Notes: generated by a model from the letters alone, not told the origin. A stretch of 64,000 nucleotides of DNA from Verrucomicrobiaceae bacterium (GCA_027485615.1 JAIXQS010000017.1:29519-93518), one strand, 5' to 3'; counted from the first letter of the stretch, positions 1 to 9,711 are shown. Numbers and translations are program-made.

Positions 1-57
1 CACGTCCACGACCGCACCCTCATCGACGGCCACCGCGCCATCGTATTCCCGGATTGA
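1..57 (+). CDS. C-terminal end of an unidentified protein (partial, enters from the left edge)
   Basis: Open frame ...HVHDRTLIDGHRAIVFPD* ending in TGA at 55-57; the same peptide recurs at 830-886. Confidence 0.5.
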   Translation, partial: HVHDRTLIDGHRAIVFPD

Positions 58-66
58 TCGTTCCGC

Positions 67-474
67 TCAATCCTTGCGGTAATCAATCACCTTCAGGCCC
101 GGTATCCTGCCGAACTCTCCCGTGTTCGCCGTCGCCAGCGGCATTCCTGCCACCTTTGCAGCACAGCCGATCCACAGGTCGTTGCCTCCGATCAAACGCC
201 CCTCCAGGCGCAGCTTGCGGGTCACCTTCGCATACTCCGTCGCCGCTTCCTGCGAAACCTCAATGGTTTCCAGCAAGTCGATCCAATCCCGCGCCTCAAC
301 GGACTCCGGATCCGGGAAACCCTCCAGATACTCGCCCCTCGCGATCACCGGCAAAAAAAACACCGTATCCGCATGTTTCCTGAGGAAATCCAACGCCCCT
401 CTGGCAACCCCGCGCTTCCGCCGCTCGTTCTGCAGATCGATCAGAAAGGTCGTGTCGAGCGCGATCCGGTTCAT
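67..474 (-). CDS. vapC: PIN-domain toxin, VapC family
   Basis: N-terminal ALDTTFLIDL and later GGNDLWIGCAAKVAGMPLATAN are PIN-type acidic motifs; overlaps the upstream antitoxin ORF. Confidence 0.85.
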   Translation of the reverse strand: MNRIALDTTFLIDLQNERRKRGVARGALDFLRKHADTVFFLPVIARGEYLEGFPDPESVEARDWIDLLETIEVSQEAATEYAKVTRKLRLEGRLIGGNDLWIGCAAKVAGMPLATANTGEFGRIPGLKVIDYRKD

Positions 475-704
475 GGCCTTTGCGGGGGCAAATCCTCAAG
501 CTGTGCTTTCTCAAGCCGATCCAATATTTCATCGGAAAGCGGAGACGATCCTTCCAGCCGCTCCAGGAGCGCGGCTCCCGTCGCCGCCGGGGACGCCCAG
601 CACGCCCGCTTGATCACCCGCGAAAACGACTCACCCGGCTGCTGCCTGGCGCGCCGGAGACGCTCATAGGCATCCAAATCGACGGATATTGTTTTTGAAG
701 GCAT
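471..704 (-). CDS. vapB: VapB-like antitoxin (likely start at internal Met, MPSKTISVDLDAYERLRRAR)
   Basis: Small ORF overlapping vapC; SKTISVDLDAYERLRRARQQPGESFSRVIKRA resembles a ribbon-helix-helix/DUF217-type antitoxin. Confidence 0.75.
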   Translation of the reverse strand: MPSKTISVDLDAYERLRRARQQPGESFSRVIKRACWASPAATGAALLERLEGSSPLSDEILDRLEKAQLEDLPPQRP

Positions 705-779
705 ACACAGATCCATACACAGAGTTTCATAGGGTGTCAAATTGTACTCCGAAAACGGCACCGGAATCTCATCCGCCAT

Positions 780-886
780 GCACTGCCGCCAATGCGAGCG
801 CCATCGCCCTCGCCAAGGGCATCCGCTACCACGTCCACGACCGCAACCTCATCGACGGCCACCGCGCCATCGTGTTCCCGGATTGA
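780..886 (+). pseudogene. Second copy of the 3' end of the left-edge gene (remnant)
   Basis: 830-886 matches 1-57 at 55 of 57 positions (same frame, same stop). Confidence 0.65.
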
Positions 887-928
887 GTTCCGTTTTTTCG
901 TTTCCTGGCGATATGACATCGCGGCGGC

Positions 929-3900
929 TCAAAGCTTCTTCTCCAACGCCGCCGCGACCCGTTTCTCCGAGACTTTTCCCTTCACCTCCACATCGGGGGC
1001 AAAAGTCTGCACCCGCCACTCCTCCAAAAGCCAGCCCGCCTCCCAAAGCCGCGCGTCTTCCGGAGCGGCCATCCATTCCGTGAACCAACCCTGCCAATGG
1101 CGGCGGACGAAATCCATTTTGTCCAAATCCTTCACCAAAGGCAGGCCCGCCACGCGCCCCAGCCGTGAGCGGATCGCACGCAGCCGTCTCGGGTAATCGA
1201 CGAGCCTGTCGTAGCCCGCCCGCCATGCCCATTTCGCTCGGAAAAGCCACATGAGTTCCTCTTCAAGATCGGCGGCGATCTCGCCGTGGTTGCGGTCTTT
1301 CGCGTGCGCCGAAATCCAGTCTTGCACCTCTCTAACAGTTTCCACGATCCCATCCAGCGCCGCCCCGATTTTCACCGCCGCCTCATGCCAGTGTCCGCGC
1401 GTGGTTTCGTTGAGCTTCGCGAACGCCTCGGGGCTTCTCGGGAAATCTCCGCCCGCCACGCCCTCGGCTGTTAGAAGGATCAGCTCCTCGATGTCGATAC
1501 CCATCCTCCCCAGTTCCACCTTTGCGAGCATCCCCATCGGGAACTTTTTCCGCAGGTAATCCACCTCCCGCTCCGCCGCCAGAACCAGCAGCCGCGCCCC
1601 GCCCGCGCGATGCGATTCCCTAGCTTCCTGAAAAATCGTGAACGCCCGCACGCCCACGGTTTTCCCCTCATCCACCAAGGCCGGGAACGTGGGACCGCCT
1701 GCCGTCATCACTTCTTCCGGCAGGCTCTCGCCGTCCCAGCGGCTCATGCCGCGACGCTCCACATCCGCCGTCGCCGCCGCCTCGAAGCGCGCCTTCATCC
1801 GGTCGGCGAGCTGCAACTTTAAAACAGCCACATCGCTACCCATCGCCAGTTCCCCGCCCTCGTCATCGCAGACCCAGATTTTCGTGATGAGGTGCTCGGG
1901 AAATTTCCCCGCATCGAACTCGCCTGTCGGAATCACCGCACGCGTTCTTTCCGAAACATACTCCGCGAGGGCACGCTCGATGGACGTCTCTTTCGGCGCG
2001 CCCATCCAGAGCTCCGCGAAACCCCGCGCCACATCGCCAATGGGTTGGCAGGCTTTCCGGTAATCCTTGGGCAACCCGCGCAACAACAGCTCCGCACGCT
2101 CCTCCAGATTCCCATCCATCCCCCACCCCGGCAGCCACGCCGGCAACACCGGAAGCTGATCGACATGCACCCCGATCGTCACGCCATCGTCACGCTCGCC
2201 GGGCGCGCAATGGTAATAGACCGGATACTCCTCGCCCTCGTGACGCAGGGTGTCGGGAAAAAACTCCAGCCCTTTCAGCTCCTCCCAGACCACATCCGCC
2301 ATCCCAAGCATCAGCGAATCCTCGTGCGCCTCGCGCCACTTGTGAAACACCGCCGCCGTGCTGATTTCCAGCGGGATACGGTTTCCGAAAAACCTCACCA
2401 CCGCATCCTCGCTCCACAGCATCCCCGGCCTGCGGAGCTTGTCTTCCAAGCCCTTGATCTCCTCCCGCATCGCCTCCATGTGATCCAGGAAACGTGTCTT
2501 ACGCCGCAGCCCGCCGCCCAAAATCCCCTCCCGCAGGAAAACCTCATGTGCCGCCTTCTTGTCCACCCGCCCGTAATGCACCCGCCGCCCATCGACGACA
2601 TGCAGACCGCCGCAAATCACCGTTTCCTTGCCATACACCGCGCCCTGTTTCTCGTCCCAATGTGCCTCACCATAACGGCTGCGGCACAAATGCGGCGCCA
2701 CAATCTCCACCCACTCCGGCTCGATCCGCGCCACCCGCCGCGCCCACAGGCGACTCGTCTCGACCATCTCCAGCCCCATCACCCACTCGTTCCGTTTCTT
2801 CAGTGAAAACAAACCCGACCCCGGAAACACCGCAAAAAAACCGCCCGCCGCGCTCCGGTAAGCCTTGTTCTCCTTGTCCCACAGCCCGAACTGCCGCGGA
2901 GCCCCCGCGAGCAAAGCACGATGCAGCGCCCCATAATCCGGGCTCTTTCCGTTTTGGATTTCGTGCTTCGGATTTAGTGCTTGGAGTTCCTCGATCACAT
3001 TCCCCCACTCCGTCACCCTCTTCGCGTTGAGAAAATTCGCACCGCAGAATTTCCGGAGCTGGTTCCATTTCCACCTACGACCATCGTAGTAGTTGGAAAC
3101 GTCGCGCCACAGGTTGAGGATTGCCATGAAATCGCTGTCCGCATCGTTCCACTTCGCGTGCGCCGCATCCGCCTCGCGCTTCTTCTCCGCCGGGCGCTCG
3201 CGCGGATCGCTGGTCTCCAGCGCGGCGACGATCACCGTCACCTCCTCCACGCATTTCTCGTGATGCGCCTCGATCAGCATCCGCCCCATGCGCGGATCCA
3301 CCGGCAGCCGCGCCAGCTCCTGACCGATCTCCGTCAGCTCCCTGTCCTTGTCCAGCGCGCCGACCTCGCGCAGCGTCCGGTATCCCTCGGCCACCGCTTT
3401 CGGATTCGGCGGATCGAGAAACGGGAACTCGGAAATCTCCGGAAGCCCCAGCGATTTCATCCGCAGGATCACGCCCGCCAGCGAGCTGCGGCGTATCTCC
3501 GGCTCCGTGAAATCCGGCCGATCCAGCAAATCCTCCTCTGCGTAGAGCCGCAGGCAAACGCCGTCCCGCACCCGCCCGCAACGCCCCTTCCGCTGCCGCG
3601 CGCTCGCCTGGCTCACCGGCTCCACCTGCAAGCGCTGAACGCCCTTCGCCGCATTCCACCGACTCACCCGCGCCAGCCCGCTGTCCAGCACACAAGCGAT
3701 GCGCGGAATAGTCAGGCTCGTTTCCGCCACGTTCGTCGCCAGCACAATCCGCCGCAGCCGACCCGGCTCGAACACCCGTTGCTGATCTGCCATCCCCAGC
3801 CTCGCGAACAACGGCAGCACCTCCGTATTCCGATAACGCCTGCCTTCCAGCGCATCCGCGCACTCGCGGATCTCGCGCTCGCCCGGCAGGAAAATGAGCG

Positions 3901-4771
3901 TGTCGCCCATGGGATCGATGTCGTTGAGCTGATCCATCCCCCGCGCCACCAGCGACGCCAGTTCCTCGTCATCCTTGCCCGGCAGGAAAAATTCCGTCAC
4001 CGGAAACATCCGCCCCGGTGCCTCGATCACCGGCACCCGATTCCTAACCTCTTCATTTAGAATTTCATGCTTTGTGCTTCGTGCTTCGCCTTTGCCGAAG
4101 AATTCGGCAAAGGCGCCGGCGTCCAAGGTCGCCGAGGAAATCACCACCCGCAGATCCGGCCGCTTTTCCAAAAGCCGCTTCAGATACCCCAGCAGGAAAT
4201 CAATGTTCAGCGACCGCTCATGCGCCTCATCGAGGATCAGCGCGTCATATTTCGCCAACCCCGCATCCCCCTGTGTCTCCGCCAGCAGGATGCCATCCGT
4301 CATGAACTTGATCCGAGTCTCCCGTGAGGTCTTGTCATCAAACCTCACCTGATACCCCACGAAATCCCCCAACGGCACCGCCAGCTCCTCCGCCACCCGC
4401 TTCGCCACACTCACCGCCGCAATCCGCCGCGGCTGCGTACACCCAATGAGCCGCCGGCGGCGGAGACCGGAGAATCCAGAGTCCAGAGCCAAGACCGAAG
4501 AATCCTTTTCACCCCGCTGCTCCCCCGCCCCGCGTTTTCCCTCTTCTCTGGCCTCTGGCCTCTGGTCTCTGGTATCTTCGCCGAGTGCTTCGGCTACCAT
4601 CTTCGGCAGCTGCGTCGTCTTACCACTGCCCGTATCGGAAACCACCACCACCACCTGATTCTCCCGGATCGCGGCGATGATCTCCTCCCGCCTCTCCACC
4701 ACCGGCAATTCACCCGGATAATTCCACCTCCCCGAAAAACTCATCCGCGCCACTTTCACCGCCTCCGCCAT
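929..4771 (-). CDS. hrpA: ATP-dependent DEAH-box RNA helicase, HrpA type
   Basis: Motifs SDTGSGKTTQLPK, IGCTQPRRIAAVSVAKRVAEE, LILDEAHERSLNID, VISSATLDA, LATNVAETSLTIP, QRKGRCGRVRDGVCLRLY; 1280 aa. Confidence 0.92.
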   Translation of the reverse strand: MAEAVKVARMSFSGRWNYPGELPVVERREEIIAAIRENQVVVVVSDTGSGKTTQLPKMVAEALGEDTRDQRPEAREEGKRGAGEQRGEKDSSVLALDSGFSGLRRRRLIGCTQPRRIAAVSVAKRVAEELAVPLGDFVGYQVRFDDKTSRETRIKFMTDGILLAETQGDAGLAKYDALILDEAHERSLNIDFLLGYLKRLLEKRPDLRVVISSATLDAGAFAEFFGKGEARSTKHEILNEEVRNRVPVIEAPGRMFPVTEFFLPGKDDEELASLVARGMDQLNDIDPMGDTLIFLPGEREIRECADALEGRRYRNTEVLPLFARLGMADQQRVFEPGRLRRIVLATNVAETSLTIPRIACVLDSGLARVSRWNAAKGVQRLQVEPVSQASARQRKGRCGRVRDGVCLRLYAEEDLLDRPDFTEPEIRRSSLAGVILRMKSLGLPEISEFPFLDPPNPKAVAEGYRTLREVGALDKDRELTEIGQELARLPVDPRMGRMLIEAHHEKCVEEVTVIVAALETSDPRERPAEKKREADAAHAKWNDADSDFMAILNLWRDVSNYYDGRRWKWNQLRKFCGANFLNAKRVTEWGNVIEELQALNPKHEIQNGKSPDYGALHRALLAGAPRQFGLWDKENKAYRSAAGGFFAVFPGSGLFSLKKRNEWVMGLEMVETSRLWARRVARIEPEWVEIVAPHLCRSRYGEAHWDEKQGAVYGKETVICGGLHVVDGRRVHYGRVDKKAAHEVFLREGILGGGLRRKTRFLDHMEAMREEIKGLEDKLRRPGMLWSEDAVVRFFGNRIPLEISTAAVFHKWREAHEDSLMLGMADVVWEELKGLEFFPDTLRHEGEEYPVYYHCAPGERDDGVTIGVHVDQLPVLPAWLPGWGMDGNLEERAELLLRGLPKDYRKACQPIGDVARGFAELWMGAPKETSIERALAEYVSERTRAVIPTGEFDAGKFPEHLITKIWVCDDEGGELAMGSDVAVLKLQLADRMKARFEAAATADVERRGMSRWDGESLPEEVMTAGGPTFPALVDEGKTVGVRAFTIFQEARESHRAGGARLLVLAAEREVDYLRKKFPMGMLAKVELGRMGIDIEELILLTAEGVAGGDFPRSPEAFAKLNETTRGHWHEAAVKIGAALDGIVETVREVQDWISAHAKDRNHGEIAADLEEELMWLFRAKWAWRAGYDRLVDYPRRLRAIRSRLGRVAGLPLVKDLDKMDFVRRHWQGWFTEWMAAPEDARLWEAGWLLEEWRVQTFAPDVEVKGKVSEKRVAAALEKKL

Positions 4772-4793
4772 GCTTTCAAGCGAAACGTCTGCA

Positions 4794-5348
4794 TCACTTC
4801 CGCATGATCCTCAACACCGCCGGATCAAGGTGCGGGATCTCAGCTTCCCCTTTCGCTAGGGCGGCACGGATCGCGGTGGCGGAGGCGGGGTGCTCGCCTT
4901 GGACGGGGATCATTCGGTAGCCCTCACGCAGGAGAACCTCGGAACCGTTGCGGGCGAGGACGATGAACTCCACCAAGCCCGCGAGGATTTCCGGATGCCT
5001 CCATGTAGGCAGTGCCGCCCATTGGTCTCCACCCATGATCCAGAACCATTCGTTGCCGGGATATTGGGAAATGAGTTTCTCCATCGTGAGGTAGGAAAAC
5101 GAAGGGGCATCCGATTCCAGTTCGGTGAGATCGGTTTTCGCCCAAGGGATTCCGGCGAGCGCCGTTCGCAGCCACTCGGCGCGGGTGGCGCCGGGTGTAG
5201 GCGGGCGGTCGGTTTTATGCGGGGAAATCTGGCAGGGAAGGAACCACACCTCATCGAGCTGCGCCGCTTCCTTCGCGAGAGTGGCGAGATGGATGTGGCC
5301 ATGGTGGACGGGATCGAAGGAGCCGCCGAAAATCCCGATCCGTTTCAT
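4794..5348 (-). CDS. nadD: Nicotinate-nucleotide adenylyltransferase
   Basis: MKRIGIFGGSFDPVHHGHIHLA nucleotidyltransferase signature; WFIMGGDQWAALPTWRHPEIL. Confidence 0.92.
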   Translation of the reverse strand: MKRIGIFGGSFDPVHHGHIHLATLAKEAAQLDEVWFLPCQISPHKTDRPPTPGATRAEWLRTALAGIPWAKTDLTELESDAPSFSYLTMEKLISQYPGNEWFWIMGGDQWAALPTWRHPEILAGLVEFIVLARNGSEVLLREGYRMIPVQGEHPASATAIRAALAKGEAEIPHLDPAVLRIMRK

Positions 5349-5357
5349 GGCCGCAGC

Positions 5358-6572
5358 CTAGAACGGGGACTTGGGTATCGTCATCAGGAATTTCGTTTCC
5401 ACGCCGGGAACCGAGGTCACGGAGATGGTGCCGTGGTGCGCCTCGATGGCACGTTTCACGATGGAAAGCCCCAGTCCGGTGCCTTTCACCTCAAGCTGCG
5501 AGTGGTGCTTCTCCACCCGGTAGAACCTGCGGAAAATGTGCGGGAGATCCGCGCTGGGAATCCCGATGCCGTTGTCCTTCACCCAGATGAGGATGTTCCC
5601 GCCGCTCTCCGAACTGCCTACCTCGACCTTCAGATCCTTGTAGGGGTTCTGTTTCAGCGCGTTCTCGACGAGATTGAACAGCACCTGCGTCCAGTAGAAG
5701 CGATCGCCCTCAAGGGTGACATCGTCATCGTGAAGATGCATGGCGACCTCCGCCTTCTGGCTGCGAACGACGGATTCGAGGCGCTCCAAGACATCCTTCA
5801 CGCATAGGCGGAGCTTGAAGGGCTCGATCTTGATCGCGGAGGCCTCGCCGGATTCCAGGCGGGAAATCACCAGCATGTCCTCGACGATGCGCGAGATCCT
5901 TTCCGTGTGCTTTTTCATCACCGTGAGGAAGCGCTTCGCCATTTCCGTATCCTCGATCATCCCTTCGTCGAGGAGGTTTTCCAGGTAGCCGTTGATGATC
6001 GCGAGAGGCGTGCGCAGCTCGTGCGAGGCGTTCGCCACGAAGTCCTTGCGGATCTGGTCGAGCTGGTACTCGGGTGTCACGTCACGGATCACGACTCGGG
6101 TGTTGGGGTTGCCGTCAGGGGTGTCGGAGAGCTGGGCGGCGTCGATGATCCACGCGTTGTTGCCGCGGGTCTCGAGATCGCCGAGAGGCGAGGTCTGCTG
6201 GGGGAGGACGACGCGGGAGCGCACCGGCTCGCCCGTTTCCAGGCAGCGCAGCAAGGCCTCGGCGAGGCGGGGGTCGAGGAATGCTTCGCGCACCGGCCGA
6301 CCGGTGAGGGCGCGCCCGCGGAAAAGTTCCTGCGCAGCGGAGTTGGCGAAAAGGATGTTCGCCCGCGAGTCCACGATAAGGAATGCGTCCCCAAGGGCAT
6401 CGAGCAGGCGGTCGCGTTCATCTTTGGCTTGTTTGAGATCGAGTTCGAGTCGCAGTTTCCATGCCTTTACCTGCGATTCGTATTCCTTCCTTGAGTGCTT
6501 GAGCCGGATGACCTTAAGGAAAAGGGCGGCGAAAGCGGCGAGGGACGCAAGGATGGCAAGTTTCTCTGTCAT
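5358..6572 (-). CDS. Sensor histidine kinase, PhoR-like
   Basis: PAS region, H-box FVANASHELRTPLAIINGYLENL, N-box LFNLVENALKQNP, G-box GTGLGLSIVKRAIEAH; overlaps the response regulator. Confidence 0.9.
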   Translation of the reverse strand: MTEKLAILASLAAFAALFLKVIRLKHSRKEYESQVKAWKLRLELDLKQAKDERDRLLDALGDAFLIVDSRANILFANSAAQELFRGRALTGRPVREAFLDPRLAEALLRCLETGEPVRSRVVLPQQTSPLGDLETRGNNAWIIDAAQLSDTPDGNPNTRVVIRDVTPEYQLDQIRKDFVANASHELRTPLAIINGYLENLLDEGMIEDTEMAKRFLTVMKKHTERISRIVEDMLVISRLESGEASAIKIEPFKLRLCVKDVLERLESVVRSQKAEVAMHLHDDDVTLEGDRFYWTQVLFNLVENALKQNPYKDLKVEVGSSESGGNILIWVKDNGIGIPSADLPHIFRRFYRVEKHHSQLEVKGTGLGLSIVKRAIEAHHGTISVTSVPGVETKFLMTIPKSPF

Positions 6573-7252
6573 GTGACCGGGCTGGACACGCAGTAGCCCA
6601 CTCCTCGCACGGTTTCAATCAAAGCCCCGTGTTCGCCGAGTTTTCCGCGCAGCCGCTTCATGTGGGTGTCGAGCGTTCGACTGTGGACCTCGTCGCTGTA
6701 ACCCCAGACGGTGCGGAGCAGCTCGTTGCGATCCTGCGTCTTGCCGGAGCGCTCGCAGAGGAAAAGCAGGAGCTTGAACTCGGTTCCGGTGAGATCGACC
6801 GGTTCGTTGTCCAGATAGAAACGCACGGTGTTCTTGTCGAAACGGAACGGGCCGAAATCGTATTCCACGGCTCCGGGCGGCGCGTCGGTGCGCTTGAGGA
6901 TCGCATTCACGCGCAGTACCAGCTCCTTGGGGCTGAACGGCTTGGTCAGGTAATCATCGGCTCCCGCCTCAAGACCCTGTATGCGGTCTTCGGTCTGCGC
7001 CCGGGCGGTTAGCATGATCACCGGGATACGTGATGTTCTCGCGTCCCTGCGAATCTCGCGGAACACCGAGTAGCCGTCGCGTCCCGGCAGCATGAGATCC
7101 AGCACGATCAGGTCGGGTCTTTCCCTGATTGCAATCTCCGTTCCGGCGATCCCGTCGTGCGTCTTGAGCACCTCGTAACCTGCGCGCTGCAGGTTGAACA
7201 TGATCAGATCTGCGATGTCCACCTCGTCTTCGACAATCAAAACTCGTTGCAT
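6569..7252 (-). CDS. OmpR/PhoB-family response regulator
   Basis: Receiver VLIVEDEVDIADL...DLIVLDLMLPGRDG and C-terminal winged helix VWGYSDEVHSRTLDTHMKRLRGKLG. Confidence 0.92.
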   Translation of the reverse strand: MQRVLIVEDEVDIADLIMFNLQRAGYEVLKTHDGIAGTEIAIRERPDLIVLDLMLPGRDGYSVFREIRRDARTSRIPVIMLTARAQTEDRIQGLEAGADDYLTKPFSPKELVLRVNAILKRTDAPPGAVEYDFGPFRFDKNTVRFYLDNEPVDLTGTEFKLLLFLCERSGKTQDRNELLRTVWGYSDEVHSRTLDTHMKRLRGKLGEHGALIETVRGVGYCVSSPVT

Positions 7253-7312
7253 CTACGGGTTGTTTACGTTGGCGGTAGCCAGCTCAGGAACGGGCGGTGT
7301 GTGACGATTTAG

Positions 7313-8239
7313 TCACAGCAGATCCTTGTCAACATAGCTGCCGGGTTTCGTGGTGCGGGCCACACCGATCTTCACCCCTGCCTCAATGGATGTGTTTACA
7401 CCCGTCCGGACACCATCCCCGATGATTGTGCCGAATTTAAAACGGCCGGTATCGACGAGCTTGCCTTGAATCATTGATACGTGGTGCCTGCCGTCATGGC
7501 GGTGATTTTCCGTCCGCGTACCCGATCCGAGCGTCACATGGGAACCGATGATGGAATCGCCGACGTAACAATGGCGCGAAACATAGGTGTTGGGGTAAAT
7601 GATCGAGTTTTTGATCTCCGTCCCTTGCCCAATGTAGCAGTTCGCGCTGATGCTGGTCGCACCCCGGATGAGGGCATTCGGGCCGATCTGTGTTCCCGGG
7701 CCGATCACCACCGGCCCTTCGATCACGGTCCCTGGAAGGATGCGCGCCGTCGGTGAGATGCGGACGCAACCCGAGATCGTAGCCAGCGGGCTGATCTCCC
7801 CGGCAAGTGACGTCTCATCCATGAGCGCGACGACCTCCTCGTTCATCCGCAGCAGATCCCATGGATAGACGATGGGAAAACACCCCGCTTCCGTCCGCAG
7901 TTCCTGCTCGCAGTCTTCGGGTTTTTCGAAACCTTTCCATGCCAGAACCACCCCGTCGGAATCGCAGAGCCGCGCGGATTTCTCGTTGCGCCCCAGCAAA
8001 AGGAGCGCACCCAACTCGATCCAGGTGTCGATGGGAATCCTCAAAGTCCGCACACCGGCCTCGGCGTTCTCGACAAGCTGGAGTCCCGCGCGGGTCAGTT
8101 CCGCCGAGAGCAGATCGATCATCGGGACATTGGCAATCAGGCATTCCGCCAACTCGCGATTCGCTGTTACGGGAGCGCAGAACACGGAATTTTTCGGTGG
8201 CAAAAGCGTCGCTTGCATGGATTTGTAAGATAAAATCAC
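7313..8239 (-). CDS. Left-handed beta-helix acyl/nucleotidyltransferase-like protein
   Basis: Hexapeptide repeats: ISPTARILPGTVIEGPVVIGPGTQIGPNALIRGATSISANCYIGQGTEI. Confidence 0.75.
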   Translation of the reverse strand: MILSYKSMQATLLPPKNSVFCAPVTANRELAECLIANVPMIDLLSAELTRAGLQLVENAEAGVRTLRIPIDTWIELGALLLLGRNEKSARLCDSDGVVLAWKGFEKPEDCEQELRTEAGCFPIVYPWDLLRMNEEVVALMDETSLAGEISPLATISGCVRISPTARILPGTVIEGPVVIGPGTQIGPNALIRGATSISANCYIGQGTEIKNSIIYPNTYVSRHCYVGDSIIGSHVTLGSGTRTENHRHDGRHHVSMIQGKLVDTGRFKFGTIIGDGVRTGVNTSIEAGVKIGVARTTKPGSYVDKDLL

Positions 8240-8283
8240 CTATGCCGAACGGATACACGCAAAATTTCCGGAGGAGTGGATAT

Positions 8284-8523
8284 TCATCCCAACCTGCCGT
8301 TCCCGCGCCGCAGGTTGGGTTTGCCACACGAAGGGCATTGGCAAAGCTTTCCCGACTGGTCGGAGACAAAGCTGCTCCCGCAAAGCCTGCAAATGATTTT
8401 CATCCGCACCAGACGCTTCTCCGCACGCATGTTCAGGTATCTCGACAAAAATGAGAGGCCGGCAACCAGAACAAGGCTGACGGATAGCACCCCGGTCACA
8501 AATTCATTCAGGCTCAGATTCAT
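8284..8523 (-). CDS. Small membrane protein with C-terminal zinc-ribbon-like CxxC pairs
   Basis: N-terminal hydrophobic segment, then IICRLCGSSFVSDQSGKLCQCPSCGKPN. Confidence 0.55.
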   Translation of the reverse strand: MNLSLNEFVTGVLSVSLVLVAGLSFLSRYLNMRAEKRLVRMKIICRLCGSSFVSDQSGKLCQCPSCGKPNLRRGNGRLG

Positions 8524-9259
8524 TGCCCCTCCCGTTCACGAAGTCGACCCGCAGCCCGAACCAGCGTTCGCCGCTGCCTTCCTTGAAACGTATGCCCCGC
8601 AGCCAAACCTCCAGGGGTGCCAGTGCGGGATCCGCCGCGCCAGCCAAGGGGATTAGCTCCGCCAAGCTCCCGTCCTCACGCAGGCTCACGAGGAAACGAA
8701 GCGAATCCTCCCTGGCATCGGCGATGCCACCCAAGTCGAGCGCGGGCAGTTCCTCGGGAAGCCACTCGGTCGGCGCCGAATCGTAGGGTATCAGCATGGG
8801 CGACCTTACCGAAGACGCGGCGCCGGAAGCTGCACCCGACCCTTCCCCGGCTATCGCGGGAAGCACCGGAAACTCCAGCTTACCCCTTGGCGTGATATCC
8901 ACGCGATCCACGCCATCATGCGCCCTCATCGGACGCAGGCTCACTTCATAATCCCGCCACCATGCCAGTCCCTCTTGCCCGGAAAAAATCATTCCTTCGG
9001 GTTCCACGTCCTTAGCCAACCGTCCGGGGAATGGGCCGTTCTCCTCCGCATCCAGAGCCCAAGATCTGGCCATTTCCACGTCCACTAGCCGGATCAGCGA
9101 CCCCCGCTCCTCGGAGCGGGTTCGGTAAGAGGGTTCGCTCAGCTTGATCGTCCCAAAAAGGAAAATGGAAAGTAACCCCACGATGACCACGGAAAGAAGC
9201 TGATCCTTGCGGCTCGCTTCCGATTTGCTCCAATCAAAAATGAGATCGTGCCTTGTCAT
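8504..9259 (-). CDS. Hypothetical single-pass membrane protein in the exbB/exbD gene cluster
   Basis: One N-terminal TM (LLSVVIVGLLSIFLFGTI); near-contiguous with exbD. Confidence 0.6.
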   Translation of the reverse strand: MTRHDLIFDWSKSEASRKDQLLSVVIVGLLSIFLFGTIKLSEPSYRTRSEERGSLIRLVDVEMARSWALDAEENGPFPGRLAKDVEPEGMIFSGQEGLAWWRDYEVSLRPMRAHDGVDRVDITPRGKLEFPVLPAIAGEGSGAASGAASSVRSPMLIPYDSAPTEWLPEELPALDLGGIADAREDSLRFLVSLREDGSLAELIPLAGAADPALAPLEVWLRGIRFKEGSGERWFGLRVDFVNGRGNESEPE

Positions 9260-9711
9260 TCGGGAAGAGGGGCGACAAATTCACTTTCCTGCTCTGCCTT
9301 GTCCGGCTCGCCCACGAGCGCCAGACGGAAGCCCGCCCCCAGAACGACCTCGCTCACCTTTCGCTCCATGCCCACGGTGGTGCGTATGTCCGTCTTTAGG
9401 AGCACAACCGCCCGCCCCATGCGTTCGTCCAGTTTCAAGGCCGCAAGCTGTGCCGCAAGCTCCTCGACGGTCACGGCCTGTCTACCCAGATAAATCGGTG
9501 CCTCCTCACTCCCTGAACCCACGGTCACCACGATCGAATCCCCGTAGCGTTGCATTTGGAAACGCGAAGAGGGCACTTCCACGGAGATACCGCCCTGACT
9601 AAGGAACAATGGGCCGAGAAGCAGCAGCATCATAACCAGTGCGAAAAGATCGAACAATGGCATGGCGTGCAGGAAGCCCGGCCTATCCTCAAGTGTCGTC
9701 TCCAGTTTCAT
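9256..9711 (-). CDS. exbD: ExbD/TolR-family biopolymer transport protein
   Basis: Single N-terminal TM and periplasmic domain; overlaps the ExbB-like ORF. Confidence 0.75.
   Translation of the reverse strand: MKLETTLEDRPGFLHAMPLFDLFALVMMLLLLGPLFLSQGGISVEVPSSRFQMQRYGDSIVVTVGSGSEEAPIYLGRQAVTVEELAAQLAALKLDERMGRAVVLLKTDIRTTVGMERKVSEVVLGAGFRLALVGEPDKAEQESEFVAPLPE

Noticed and set aside
1892-4060. Long + strand ORFs (1892..2806, 2981..4060)
   Set aside because: Antisense to the helicase gene, composed of Arg/His/Pro-rich sequence with no domain; typical shadow ORFs in GC-rich DNA.
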